DNA from: Treponema sp.
Lineage (GTDB): Bacteria > Spirochaetota > Spirochaetia > Treponematales > Treponemataceae
Reading direction: 5' to 3'
Assembly (NCBI GenBank): GCA_014803985.1
Contig: JAAVAO010000042.1
Location: 9,468 to 73,467 of the forward strand
Length of the DNA: 64,000 nt
Shown here: piece after piece, positions 37,559 through 47,184 of the stretch
Layout of the letters: every line of letters starts with the position of its first letter
Numbering within the stretch: the first letter of the stretch is position 1
Program-made: the position numbers and the translations under genes
The notes under the pieces: generated by a model
Seen by the model: only the letters and a program-made list of their open reading frames with translations
Told to the model about the DNA's origin: nothing
Databases searched by the model: none

Positions 37559-37882
37559 TTAAATGCACTCCTTTTTTACGAGATCCGTCATCAGTTCGAC
37601 AAGTATTTCCGACTGTTTTTTTGAAAGACGATGAAAGAGAGATAAAATTTCTTTGTCATCCATTACTGTGTTGTTGAATTCATTATCAAAAAATTGGATT
37701 GGCGTTATTTTGAAAAATTCACATATTTTAAAAAATGATTCCATTGGCAATGAACGCTGTCCCGTTTCAATTTTATTTATATAGGCTTCATTCTGACCTA
37801 AACTCAAACTCATTTCTCTTGCTGAAATTCCACGCTCATTTCTAAGAAAACGGATTCTATCCATCAAAAATTTTTCTGTCAT
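37559..37882 (-). CDS. XRE-family transcriptional regulator
   Basis: A 107-residue protein with an N-terminal helix-turn-helix of the Cro/C1 type (RIRFLRNERGISAREMSLSLGQNEAYINKIETGQRSLP, about 9-46 by segment). A short C-terminal helical part follows (ILSLFHRLSKKQSEILVELM), a common arrangement in small Firmicutes and spirochaete regulators. It is transcribed away from the LRR lipoprotein gene across a 140-bp shared region, so it probably regulates that gene or itself. Confidence 0.85.
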   Translation of the reverse strand: MTEKFLMDRIRFLRNERGISAREMSLSLGQNEAYINKIETGQRSLPMESFFKICEFFKITPIQFFDNEFNNTVMDDKEILSLFHRLSKKQSEILVELMTDLVKKECI

Positions 37883-38021
37883 TCCTAAAATATAAGGCTA
37901 TATTCTACTTGATTTATTTCCTACAAGACTATATCATATCAACAACACAGCCTCACAGGATTTAGTTTTTTACATCTTTATACCTAAAAGGCAATTTTTT
38001 TCATTGATTGGAGGAATTTTT

Positions 38022-38930
38022 ATGAAAAAGGTACAATTTTTTAGCGTTGCTATCATATTGGCAATTATCGCTATCTGCGGATGTTCTAATGATTCGGAGG
38101 AAGAAAACTCCGCAGCGAATGTCTCTCCCGTTGAACTTTCAGAAGAAACCGCAAAGGAAATTTTGGGAAGTAATTACTGGAACATGGAAAGCATCGAAAT
38201 ACCAGCGAATGTAATATCAATTTCAGAAAATGTTTTTTCACGCTCAGAATACAAATTAGTAAAAGGTGCTTGGTGGACTTGGATTACAACGAGTTCAAAT
38301 ATAAAAAAGATAACATTTCAAAAGGGAAGTCGCTTACGCAATATAGATAAGAAGGCATTTTATAAGTGCAAACTGGAATCCATTGAACTTCCTGAAGGCT
38401 TAGAAAAAATTGATAACTACGCTTTCTATAACTGCCCATTCAAGGAACTAAAAATACCAAAAAGCGTGACTTCTATTGGAGAGAGTGCATTCAGATATTG
38501 TTCAAGCCTTTCGAAAATAGTGATCCCAAACAGCGTGACTTCTATTAGAGAGAGTGCATTCAGATATTGTTCAAGCCTTTCGAAAATAGTGATCCCAAAC
38601 AGCGTGACTTCCATTGGACATTATGCATTCAGAAATTGTTCAAATCTTTCTGAAGTAGTTATTCCAAACAGCGTGACTTCTATTGGATATGAGGCATTCT
38701 CAGATTGTTCAAATCTTTTAGAAATAGTGATTCCAAATAGCGTGACCGTTATTGGAATACGTGCATTTTATGGATGTTCGAATCTCAAAAGCGCAGTATT
38801 TGAAAATCAAAATTGGTGTGGTATTAACGATTACGGACAACATTTTGAAATTAATCCTAATATTTTTGAAAGCAAAGAAAAAACCGCAGACTGGTTAAAA
38901 ATTGATGGTCATGGACTAGAGCGTTTATAA
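38022..38930 (+). CDS. BspA-like leucine-rich repeat lipoprotein
   Basis: A 302-residue protein starting MKKVQFFSV at 38022 (GGAGG seven bases upstream). The signal peptide ends IAICGC, a lipobox. The mature part has about six TpLRR units (LSKIVIPNSVTSIRESAFRYC), two of them almost identical at DNA level (about 38466-38600). Unlike the three LRR proteins near 5-8 kb, this one is exported and should be displayed on the envelope. BspA-type LRRs often bind host matrix proteins or other bacteria. Divergent from an XRE regulator. Confidence 0.88.
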   Translation: MKKVQFFSVAIILAIIAICGCSNDSEEENSAANVSPVELSEETAKEILGSNYWNMESIEIPANVISISENVFSRSEYKLVKGAWWTWITTSSNIKKITFQKGSRLRNIDKKAFYKCKLESIELPEGLEKIDNYAFYNCPFKELKIPKSVTSIGESAFRYCSSLSKIVIPNSVTSIRESAFRYCSSLSKIVIPNSVTSIGHYAFRNCSNLSEVVIPNSVTSIGYEAFSDCSNLLEIVIPNSVTVIGIRAFYGCSNLKSAVFENQNWCGINDYGQHFEINPNIFESKEKTADWLKIDGHGLERL

Positions 38931-38983
38931 TTTAAAACCAGTCTTAATTTTTTAATGCAAAAGAATTTTCTGATTCTACAGTT

Positions 38984-39016
38984 AAAGTGAGTGACTATAA
39001 TTTTTGCACTCACTTT
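38984..39016. terminator. Hairpin downstream of the LRR lipoprotein gene
   Basis: A 10-bp perfect stem AAAGTGAGTG / CACTCACTTT with a 13-nt loop, about 55 bp after the LRR stop. It lacks a strong T-run, so termination is plausible but unproven. Confidence 0.4.
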
Positions 39017-39140
39017 AAATCAGTATATACGCAAGTTACTTTATTTCAAAAGGAATCTATAGTGAAATATGGAGCAAAAGAAGAGTACGCTCAACTTAGA
39101 ATTGAAATGAATTTAAGGATTGAAATAACTTTTCATTAAG

Positions 39141-39231
39141 TCAAGGGGGCGTTGCGGGGGTGTCCCCCGCTAGAAGGGGTAGCGTAAGACTGCGCAGCAG
39201 GCTGGAGCGAGGGGAAGGCTTTCCCCCCTCT
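39141..39231. repeat. Dispersed GC-rich repeat, family B, copy 2
   Basis: GGGGGTGTCCCCC, GAAGGGGTAGCG and GAGGGGAAGGCTTTCCCCCC occur in the same order as in 30184-30290. It occupies the otherwise gene-free 38.95-39.43 kb stretch. Confidence 0.6.
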
Positions 39232-39444
39232 TGTTTTACATTCTGCTCTAAAAACTGACCTGGACTTTCGTCACTGCACAATCAAGCCCCCCACCCTTCA
39301 CTCCCTCAAAAAATCGTAAAACTAAAACACCCGAAACAAAAATGTGCGCAAGCGTTTTATACACCTTGTTGCATTTTTAATTCTAGAGTATGATATACAA
39401 AATGCCGTACAACAAATAGACTATGGCATTTTGGGAATATGCGT

Positions 39445-40227
39445 ATGGGGAAAAGCACAATTACGGGTGGTGTAGTCATTTCACTCAAGCCGCAGGGGGA
39501 AAACAACTCTCTCGTCTGCTGTTTTGCGGAAAATCTCGGAATAATTTATGCGTCAATGTATGGCGGCGCAAAAAGTCGTCTTCGCTCGCTTGTTTCTCCA
39601 TGGAACAGCGGAACACTGTATCTTTCAGAAAGCTCCCGTGCAAAAATGCTAAAAATAAGCGACTTTGATGTAAAAAAATACCATCTTTCATTCCGTGAAA
39701 ATCTTTTGAAAGGGTTTGCCGCCTCCCTCGCCGCAGAACTCATCATAAAAACAAAATGTGCGGGAAACCACGAAAACGCATGGCTATTTTTCAACGGATT
39801 TCTTGACGGATTGGAGTTGTGCGCCGACGAAGAGCAAATCTCAAGCGGCTTGATACGATTTTTATGGCGTTTTTTAGATCTTTTGGGGGTTCGCCCTGAC
39901 GCTTTAAAATGCTCGCATTGCGGAAAAGATTTTTTGACTAATATATCGTATAATAATGAGTCATATCTTTCTTGTGGTGCGCTATACAACGCAAGCGAAA
40001 ACATTTTTTTATGTTCTGAATGCGCCTCAAAAGAATCGGGATTTTTTTTGAATCATGAGGCAATCAGATACTTGGCGGCAGTTTCTCTACTGCTTCCGCA
40101 GGAATCGCGTCTTATTCCATTGAGCGAAGAAACCCGCGGAAAACTAAAGCAGTTTTTATTTTTTTTGATTGAAAACGCATCTGGTTCGCATTTAAAAACG
40201 CTTGAAACAGGAATGGGGATTTTATGA
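39445..40227 (+). CDS. recO: DNA repair protein RecO
   Basis: A 260-residue protein that loads RecA by helping remove SSB. An OB-like N-terminal part (TITGGVVISLKPQGENNSLVCCF, ASMYGGAKSRLRSLVSPW by segment) is followed by a helical middle with a C4 zinc site: CSHCGKDF near residue 154 and CSECA near 190. The ATG at 39445 is preferred over 39439 because GGGA is eight bases upstream. Its stop overlaps the next gene's ATG (ATGA). Confidence 0.85.
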   Translation: MGKSTITGGVVISLKPQGENNSLVCCFAENLGIIYASMYGGAKSRLRSLVSPWNSGTLYLSESSRAKMLKISDFDVKKYHLSFRENLLKGFAASLAAELIIKTKCAGNHENAWLFFNGFLDGLELCADEEQISSGLIRFLWRFLDLLGVRPDALKCSHCGKDFLTNISYNNESYLSCGALYNASENIFLCSECASKESGFFLNHEAIRYLAAVSLLLPQESRLIPLSEETRGKLKQFLFFLIENASGSHLKTLETGMGIL

Positions 40228-41594
40228 GAGCAGTTGAAATAATTATGAAAAAACGCGGAACATTTATCCGCGATGAAAACGGAAAGCACATCTTAACGGG
40301 AAACACAACGTTAAGCAACGAAGAGATAAAATGTATTGTTGAAGGATATGTAAACGGCGAAATTCCTGACTATCAAATGTCCGCCCTGCTGATGGCAATA
40401 TACTTCAACGGAATGACATTCGAGGAAACCGCCGCACTTACAGAATGTATGCTGCATTCGGGAGATGTGATTTCATTAAAAAGCGACTATCTAAAAGGTC
40501 CATTTGTTGACAAGCACTCAACGGGTGGCGTTGGAGACAAAATCTCTCTTCCGCTCGCACCGATTGTCGCCTCTTGTGGCGTAAAAGTGCCAATGATGAG
40601 CGGGCGCGCGCTTGGACACACTGGTGGAACTCTAGACAAACTGGACTCCATAAAAGGATACCGCACAACAGTATCTGCAGACGAATTTTGCGCGATAATC
40701 TCAAAAAATGGTTATGCAATGACAGGTCAAACAGAAAAAATTGCACCGGCAGACAGATTGTTATACGCCTTGCGAGATGTTACAGGAACGGTGGAATCAG
40801 TGCCGCTCATAACCGCCAGCATCCTTTCAAAAAAAATTGCAGAAGGAAGCGACTCCCTTGTGTTTGATGTAAAATGTGGAAGCGGTGCATTTATGAAAAG
40901 CCTTTCAGACGCAAAAACGCTCGCCTCCTCCCTTGTAAAAACCGCAAATGCAATGGGAAAAAAGGCATCCGCGCTCATAACCGCCATGGACACCCCTCTA
41001 GGACTAAAAATCGGAAATTTTCTTGAAATTGAAGAAACCCTTGACTGTCTGAGAGGAGAAGGACCTACAGACGTTATGGAAGAAACCTACGCACTGGGAG
41101 CGGAAATGCTTATTTTGGGCGAAAAGGCATCTTCAAAGGAAGAGGCTCTCGAAAAATGCAAAGCGGCAGTCGAATCCGGGCAGGCGTTAAAAAAATTCCT
41201 TGAAAACGTTGAAGCACAAGGGGGCTCTTCAAGAAAATTACTGGAAGAAGAAGGAAAACGCCGCTCTCCTTTTTCGGAAAAGCTCTATGCAGAGGACGAT
41301 GGATATATTTTTATCGAAGCATATAACACAGGTCTTGCAGGAGTAACGCTGGGAGTCGGGCGAAACAAAACCACAGACACTGTATGCGCAGAATCAGGAA
41401 TCATCCTGCATAAAAAAAGTGGAGATTATGTAAAAAAAGGTGACGCACTTATGGAACTCTTCGGAAAAAATGAAGAATGCCTGCCAGAAGCAAAGAAGCA
41501 ACTTCTCCGTGCAATAACATATTCAAAAAGTCCCATTGAAAAAACGCCGCTCATAATCCATGAAATGAAAAACGAAACAAGACAAGGAAAATAA
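40224..41594 (+). CDS. Thymidine / pyrimidine-nucleoside phosphorylase
   Basis: A 456-residue enzyme cleaving pyrimidine nucleosides with phosphate to base and (deoxy)ribose 1-phosphate. The family signature is clear: KHSTGGVGDKISLPLAPIVA and MSGRALGHTGGTLDKLDSI. The glycosyltransferase helical part begins MRAVEIIMKKRGTF. The C-terminal alpha/beta domain ends near 440. Either deoA (thymidine-specific) or pdp/pyn (broad) type; not distinguishable here. It overlaps recO by four bases, and recJ follows two bases downstream, so an operon of repair and nucleoside salvage. Confidence 0.9.
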   Translation: MRAVEIIMKKRGTFIRDENGKHILTGNTTLSNEEIKCIVEGYVNGEIPDYQMSALLMAIYFNGMTFEETAALTECMLHSGDVISLKSDYLKGPFVDKHSTGGVGDKISLPLAPIVASCGVKVPMMSGRALGHTGGTLDKLDSIKGYRTTVSADEFCAIISKNGYAMTGQTEKIAPADRLLYALRDVTGTVESVPLITASILSKKIAEGSDSLVFDVKCGSGAFMKSLSDAKTLASSLVKTANAMGKKASALITAMDTPLGLKIGNFLEIEETLDCLRGEGPTDVMEETYALGAEMLILGEKASSKEEALEKCKAAVESGQALKKFLENVEAQGGSSRKLLEEEGKRRSPFSEKLYAEDDGYIFIEAYNTGLAGVTLGVGRNKTTDTVCAESGIILHKKSGDYVKKGDALMELFGKNEECLPEAKKQLLRAITYSKSPIEKTPLIIHEMKNETRQGK

Positions 41595-41596
41595 AA

Positions 41597-43753
41597 TTGA
41601 AAAAGCATATCAAAAAAAACGCTGAAAATAAAACAGTACAAGCAATTTCAAAAAAATACGGAATCAGTCTGCTCGAATCCGCAATTTTCGCACGACGTAA
41701 AATCACAGCAGGAAACGATATACTGTACTACTTGGAAAACGACACGAGGTTTTTGCATCAGCCATTCTGTTTTAATGCTATGGAAGACGCAGTTGAACGC
41801 ATACATCAAGCCATTGAAGAAAATGAAAAAATATTGATTTTTGGCGACAAGGATGTGGATGGAATCTCTGCAACCGCCATTTTATACACCTATCTAAAAA
41901 AGCGCGGAGCAGACGTTCAATGGAGGCTGCCAGTCGGAGAAGATGCCTACGGGCTTTCCATTGACGCAGTAAATGATCTTGCACAGTATGCAGGGGAAAG
42001 TGGCGCACTAATAATTACAGTGGACTGTGGAATTTCAAATTATGTTGAAATTCAGAGGGCAAATGAACTTGGAATTGACACAATAATAACGGATCACCAC
42101 AACCCGCCTGAAACTGTTCCCGATGCAATTATAATCTTAAACCCCAAAATGGATAATTCGGGCTACCCGTACAAAGATATATCGGGAGCGGCACTCGCCT
42201 ATAAATTAGTTTCAGCACTGCGCTTTAGTTCATTTCAACTATATAACCAGGACTTTTGTCTCATGACAGTCACAAAGCAGGACGAAGCATATATTATCGA
42301 TTGTTTAAAAATACGAAATCTTGTAAAAAAATCACAAATAAGCGTAGTGATAGACGAAAAAATCCGTTCAATTTATGACACCCCGCTACTCAACTTCCTT
42401 TCAGGGCAACAAATTCTCGTTTGGGACGAAAAATCAGTCAAATCCATGCTCAAAGAACTATTTGGCTCGAGCATTGACTTTCAAATGATGGATATGCGAC
42501 CAAAAATCGCACATATAATTCCCGCAGTAAACAACAAAGCCCTTTCAGACATAAAAAACCTTTCAAAAATCGCACGATATTCTGAAAAACCAGTCAAAGA
42601 AATCGATGGGTTTTACAATCTTTTTGTGACTTTTGCAGAAAAATCGGCGACCAGTGCAAATCCACAATACAAGAATGAGCAAAATGATGACTTGCAACTA
42701 GTGGCGATTGCCGCCCTTGCAGACATTATGCCCCTAAAAGATGAAAATCGAATTTTTGTAAAAGAGGGATTGAATCTTATAAACAACGGAAAAATCAGAA
42801 AGGGGCTTGCAGAATTGATCGCACGCAGCGATCTTCAAGGACGAAGAATTTCATCGACGGATCTTTCATGGAAAATCATCCCTTCTTTAAACGCTGCGGG
42901 CAGACTGGGAAAATCAAATCTTTCACTAGAACTTTTGATTTCAGAAAACCCAATTGAAAGGAACCAAAAAGCAGACATAATAAAAGACTTGAACGCACAG
43001 CGAAAAATATATCTTTCGGACGCAGAATTTTTCACGGCAAAACAAGCAGAAGATTCATTCAAAAAATACAATGAAAAATTGTGCATTGTGTACGACGAGC
43101 GGATTTTCAAAGGAATAACAGGTCTTTTGGCAAACTATCTTGTTTCAAAATACGAAGTGCCTGCAATCGCAATCAGTTTTTCTGAAGACAAAACCATTGC
43201 ATCAGGTTCAATGCGCACCTGCCGCTCCCTCATTGCAACAGACTTTCTTGACAAATTCGGAGAAGGATTCTTCATAAACCACGGCGGACACAATGCAGCA
43301 GCAGGCTTTTCGTTCACTGCAGAAAAACTGGATGCATTTCTTGAAAAAGCGCAGACAATTATAAGCGGCGAAACGCTGGAAGAAAAAGACGGAGCGATTA
43401 TCGAAATTGATGCAGAGCTTCCAAGCGAATATATAACGCCTGAAATTCTAAAGACCATCGACAAATTCGAGCCGTTTGGCGAGGAAAACCCTGAAATTAT
43501 ATTTTTCTCAAAAAATCTCTCGATCAATAACGCAATTATCACAGGAAAAACAGAGCGGCAACACTTAAAGCTCATCCTTAACTGCGGAAAGTATAAATTT
43601 CCTGCAATGTATTGGGGGGAGGCAGAACGGCTCGGCCGCGATTTTTCCAGCACAGACAAACTGGACATTCTATATAAAATCGAAAGAAACTATTACAACG
43701 GCAACTGCACCCCTCAAATGATAATTATAGATGCAGAACCAGCCAAAAATTGA
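41597..43753 (+). CDS. recJ: Single-stranded-DNA-specific exonuclease RecJ
   Basis: A 718-residue DHH-family 5'-3' exonuclease. DHH motifs: LIFGDKDVDGISATAIL near residue 80, IITVDCGIS, IITDHHNPPE, and the DHHA1 motif GGHNAAAGFSF near residue 560. The start codon is TTG at 41597 with AAGGAA upstream; no nearby ATG fits. E. coli RecJ is 577 residues; this one has an insert around 220-340 that lacks recognised motifs. With RecO it belongs to the gap-repair pathway. It may be coupled to the phosphorylase gene. Confidence 0.92.
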   Translation: MKKHIKKNAENKTVQAISKKYGISLLESAIFARRKITAGNDILYYLENDTRFLHQPFCFNAMEDAVERIHQAIEENEKILIFGDKDVDGISATAILYTYLKKRGADVQWRLPVGEDAYGLSIDAVNDLAQYAGESGALIITVDCGISNYVEIQRANELGIDTIITDHHNPPETVPDAIIILNPKMDNSGYPYKDISGAALAYKLVSALRFSSFQLYNQDFCLMTVTKQDEAYIIDCLKIRNLVKKSQISVVIDEKIRSIYDTPLLNFLSGQQILVWDEKSVKSMLKELFGSSIDFQMMDMRPKIAHIIPAVNNKALSDIKNLSKIARYSEKPVKEIDGFYNLFVTFAEKSATSANPQYKNEQNDDLQLVAIAALADIMPLKDENRIFVKEGLNLINNGKIRKGLAELIARSDLQGRRISSTDLSWKIIPSLNAAGRLGKSNLSLELLISENPIERNQKADIIKDLNAQRKIYLSDAEFFTAKQAEDSFKKYNEKLCIVYDERIFKGITGLLANYLVSKYEVPAIAISFSEDKTIASGSMRTCRSLIATDFLDKFGEGFFINHGGHNAAAGFSFTAEKLDAFLEKAQTIISGETLEEKDGAIIEIDAELPSEYITPEILKTIDKFEPFGEENPEIIFFSKNLSINNAIITGKTERQHLKLILNCGKYKFPAMYWGEAERLGRDFSSTDKLDILYKIERNYYNGNCTPQMIIIDAEPAKN

Positions 43754-43876
43754 AAACCGCAGTAAAATAGTATTGAGTCAAAATCTGGAAGAAAGAAAAA
43801 AGATGGGAGGGGGGTATCTCTCTTCAGAATGTTACATAACTATAAGCCCCTTGCTTTGAACATGTTTTACGACATA

Positions 43877-43897
43877 CGACAAAATGTCGAATTTTTT
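43877..43897 (+). terminator. Possible rho-independent terminator after recJ
   Basis: CGACA-AAA-TGTCG followed by AATTTTTT, about 120 bp downstream of the recJ stop. The short stem makes it weak. Confidence 0.4.
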
Positions 43898-43969
43898 GGA
43901 GGGAGTATGATGTTTTACTGTAGTGATTTGCGGATGTTGTCGAGTACAAAAGATCATAAATGAAGAATC

Positions 43970-45016
43970 TTATAAAGGCAATGAAATTTTGAGTGCATTG
44001 AAGAATTCTCGTATGTTTATTCCAAAACAACGTAATACATATCCAGTTTTTGCCAATATATCTTGGCAGTTGTCATAATTTGTCAGAATATGTGCCTCTA
44101 TATAATAACATAACGCAATTATAACAAAGATGATACATTTTCTGAAAATCGTTCGCGCAGGAAATTTGCAGGAAAAAGCAAAGGCGAAACTTGCAATTAG
44201 ACAGATTGATGAAAAAATCCAGAAATTTTCTGCCAGCAGAGTACACGTCAGAATTGTTAATACAACCATCAAAATAGATACAATTTTCTGCGAACTTTGA
44301 TTTTTCACAAAGGACAAGACGATAATTTTCAATATAATGTACAACGCAAGAAACAGTGCGACAAAAATATTTCTTGCAATTCTCAATTTTGGAGAAATAG
44401 TTTGAATTATTTTTATTTTTATCAAACAACTGCCGAGTTCATCCGTCATCTTAACGATACGAGGCATATCACTTTGATAATTTTTATTTGAAATGTGCAA
44501 CACATTGCCGAGCAGTTCAGGTTTTAGAGCAATGACAACGGCAGAAAAAAACAAAAGCCCCGCCAAAATATCTGCTACATGGATAAAAAAATACCTCGTT
44601 TTGTCACGAGATTTCCGCCCGTTATTCTTATGTTGAAATTCTGCATTGTCTGATTTTGCCTTTGTTTCATTGGAAGACTCCGTTTCCGTATGTTGTGGAT
44701 CTCCAGTCTCTGCAGTGGTGTCGGAGAAATCAGTTTCACGGTTTTCTGATTGCGTAAAATCTGTTTTTTCGGTTGAATCATTTGAATTTGGATTTGCATT
44801 GAAATTCGTTTCTTTTTTCGGACGTTTGAAATTGCTTTTGAATGAACGAAATATGTCCATCGTTTTTTTTCTTATATCCGCAAAGGAGCTTTTAATATAC
44901 AGTTTCGTTTTCGTGGCAGCTTTTGCAATTTTATTCCCAACCGTTTTCACTGCATTCTGCACACACCTTCCAATCCGTTTAAAACAGTCCTTCATTTTAT
45001 AAAAAAAAGAAGTCAT
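43970..45016 (-). CDS. Membrane protein of unknown function
   Basis: A 348-residue protein; the start at 45016 has GAGG five bases upstream. The first roughly 150 residues are basic, then rich in Asn, Ser, Thr and Glu (ENRETDFSDTTAETGDPQH), and low in complexity. The rest has about five hydrophobic segments (VADILAGLLFFSAVVIAL, FVALFLALYIILKIIVLSFV, ILMVVLTILTCTLL, SICLIASFAFAFSC, IIFVIIALCYYIEAHIL). Cytoplasmic disordered head and membrane tail, no recognised family. Convergent with recJ. Confidence 0.65.
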   Translation of the reverse strand: MTSFFYKMKDCFKRIGRCVQNAVKTVGNKIAKAATKTKLYIKSSFADIRKKTMDIFRSFKSNFKRPKKETNFNANPNSNDSTEKTDFTQSENRETDFSDTTAETGDPQHTETESSNETKAKSDNAEFQHKNNGRKSRDKTRYFFIHVADILAGLLFFSAVVIALKPELLGNVLHISNKNYQSDMPRIVKMTDELGSCLIKIKIIQTISPKLRIARNIFVALFLALYIILKIIVLSFVKNQSSQKIVSILMVVLTILTCTLLAENFWIFSSICLIASFAFAFSCKFPARTIFRKCIIFVIIALCYYIEAHILTNYDNCQDILAKTGYVLRCFGINIREFFNALKISLPL

Positions 45017-45241
45017 ATAATCCTCATAAAAAGTCAAAAACGATTTTCAAAATCCGAAAAAAGTTCTTTAATTATATCATAAAAAATTGATTCTATGAAA
45101 TAAATTTTCATCACAAATGCGACCAATTGCCTTGCTACACAATCTTTAACGTTAAATATCCTTAAAAAATGCTTCATGCCACGAAAAATCATAAGAATCC
45201 GTGTCATATCACCGATTTTATTTTTTCGAACGCATTTTTAT

Positions 45242-45320
45242 TATGCTTCGCTCCGTTTGCATGATAAGAAGAAATTATTTTAATCATTGCTTGTGCGACT
45301 TGAGCATCCCTTGTACGCAC
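45242..45320. repeat. Dispersed repeat, family C, copy 1
   Basis: CTTCGCTCCGTTTGCATGATAAG-type sequence, then AATCATTGCTTGTGCGACTT and GCATCCCTTG. It matches 48452-48528 over about 75 bp with scattered differences. Found in the gap before the XRE gene. Confidence 0.55.
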
Positions 45321-45355
45321 CCCGCAAAAGAATGTCGCAAAATCAGTTTGAATTC

Positions 45356-45700
45356 TCAAGCACTGTTTTTTCGGTAAGCGAGACTGAGTTTGTGGATCAT
45401 TTCAATGACGGGCGCACGAACTTCGGGTGGCAGAGATTCCAGTTCGGCAGTGATACTTTTATACTTTTCAGCAATGATCGTTTTGTCGGCATTTTCAGGC
45501 GCGACTGTTCCATACAACAGATATTCAATAGAAACATGCAGCGTCTTTGCGATGCTCAGCGCGGTGTCTGCGCCTGGCATGCTGTCGCGCTCCAAACCAA
45601 GCCCAATTCCCGAATAGGAAATGTTGGCTTTATATGCAAGTTCTTTGCGAGAAATTCCCTGATATTCCATTTCTTTTTCTACATTTGCCCAAAAGCCCAT
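45356..45700 (-). CDS. XRE-family transcriptional regulator
   Basis: A 114-residue regulator with an N-terminal Cro/C1 helix-turn-helix (ISRKELAYKANISYSGIGLGL, about 15-35, then LSIAKTLHVSIEYLLYG). The C-terminal roughly 50 residues are helical. It is divergent from the acyltransferase gene across about 100 bp holding palindromes at 45715-45722 and 45764-45776, so it may control that gene and itself. Confidence 0.85.
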   Translation of the reverse strand: MGFWANVEKEMEYQGISRKELAYKANISYSGIGLGLERDSMPGADTALSIAKTLHVSIEYLLYGTVAPENADKTIIAEKYKSITAELESLPPEVRAPVIEMIHKLSLAYRKNSA

Positions 45701-45714
45701 ACAACAATGATACT

Positions 45715-45776
45715 ACTATAGTTGCATTTCCTTTATATTTTCGCTACTATTGTATTTATATGCTACTACAGTAGTA
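45715..45776. promoter_or_regulatory. Candidate operator palindromes between XRE and acyltransferase genes
   Basis: TACTACAGTAGTA (45764-45776) is a perfect 13-bp palindrome. ACTATAGT lies at 45715-45722, and a related half-site CTACTATTGTA lies between. This fits a dimeric XRE repressor. Confidence 0.5.
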
Positions 45777-45804
45777 AAAAACAACAATGGTAACGGAGAA
45801 AATT

Positions 45805-46983
45805 ATGGAAACTCAAAACCAAAAGCCACTTATCGGGCGCGAAACGTCGCGCAGGATTACGTCGCTGCGCTTTCTGCTGGCGGTGTTCGTCGTATTTATT
45901 CACAACAACTTCACGGCGAAAAGCGTCGCCGAAATATTTCAGGATACTGGCGTGCAGACGGCGTTCTGTCAAAATGCGTTTGGAAAATGGACGCAGCTGT
46001 TCATTTCGGACGGAATCGCGCGGTGCACCGTGCCGCTGTTCTTTCTGTTCGCGGCATATCTTGCGGCACGAAAAGACGATTCGTATCCTGTCATGCTGCG
46101 CAAAAAGGCGAAGTCGCTCGTGTTGCCGTTCGTGCTGTGGACAGGATTGTACGTGTTTTTTTACGGCGGAATCAAACTGCTCGTCCTGCGGATTGCGCCG
46201 CAGTTCATTTTGAATCCAAACAAAACGGTGCTTTCATGGACGACGGCGGACTGGCTGCATAAAATCCTCGGCTACAATGCCGAAAAGATAGATCCAGGGC
46301 TGCAAAATTTTCCGTCCAGCCTGCCGGAATTGACCGTGCAGTTTTGGTTCGTGCGCGACCTTTTGATTCTGTTCGCCCTTTCCCCGATTCTTCGGTGGTT
46401 CATCAGGAAGTTTCCGGCAGGTTTCCCTGCGCTTGTCTGCGTGCCGTTTTTTGCCGACGTTCCCGGCGTTTTGTTCGTGCGGACGGACGCACTGCTGTTC
46501 TTTTGCCTCGGCACATACTGGGGAATATATGACATTCCGCTGTTTGAGCAAATAGACCGAATCAGCTGGGCGGAAGTTGCCGTGCTGTTCGCACTCACGT
46601 TTGTGTTTGGTAATATGTTTGACGGAGAGAAAAATGTGATGAGACAGTTCATGGTGATTTTTTCGTGCGTCCTTATGCTGAAATGCTCCGCGCTCATCGA
46701 GCGGAACGAACGGGCGTTCGCAACGGCGGAATACCTTGCGCCCATGTCGTTCTGGCTGTTTGCCGTCCACAATCCTTTGTTGAACGGATTTTTGGTAAAA
46801 CTGTGGTTGCACTTTTTCCCGATGACGACACCAGCGCGATGTCTTGCTGAATATTTTTGCGTGAATATTTTGACTGTCGTGCTTGGCACGGCAAGCGGGC
46901 TTTTGTTGCGGAAAATTTGTCCGCCGCTTTTTTCAGTCCTCAACGGCGGCAGGAAAGAGAGCAATGGTGCTTCACAAATGTAA
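45805..46983 (+). CDS. Membrane acyltransferase (acyltransferase 3 family)
   Basis: A 392-residue integral membrane protein with about ten helices. It begins RRITSLRFLLAVFVVFIHNN, where the family has its conserved His after the first helix (FVVFIH), and later GIARCTVPLFFLFAAYLAARK. Such enzymes acetylate or acylate surface glycans or lipids. The start at 45805 has GGAG at six bases. Its codons are visibly more GC-rich than the neighbours, suggesting transfer. A divergent XRE gene is adjacent. The acceptor substrate is unknown. Confidence 0.85.
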   Translation: METQNQKPLIGRETSRRITSLRFLLAVFVVFIHNNFTAKSVAEIFQDTGVQTAFCQNAFGKWTQLFISDGIARCTVPLFFLFAAYLAARKDDSYPVMLRKKAKSLVLPFVLWTGLYVFFYGGIKLLVLRIAPQFILNPNKTVLSWTTADWLHKILGYNAEKIDPGLQNFPSSLPELTVQFWFVRDLLILFALSPILRWFIRKFPAGFPALVCVPFFADVPGVLFVRTDALLFFCLGTYWGIYDIPLFEQIDRISWAEVAVLFALTFVFGNMFDGEKNVMRQFMVIFSCVLMLKCSALIERNERAFATAEYLAPMSFWLFAVHNPLLNGFLVKLWLHFFPMTTPARCLAEYFCVNILTVVLGTASGLLLRKICPPLFSVLNGGRKESNGASQM

Positions 46984-47184
46984 TTTATTCGCCCCATATC
47001 ACAATGACAACCCACTAGGTCCGTTTTACAAACACGTTTATTCAGTGCCATTTTCGCTTGAAACTTCGCGCTACACACTTGTTGCAAAAGCACTTCGCTA
47101 CAAAATGACGTTTTCAAAATCCTCGAAAACTGATATTTTCTGCGATGTTGAAAATCAACGGAAAATAAATACTGAAAAACTGAT

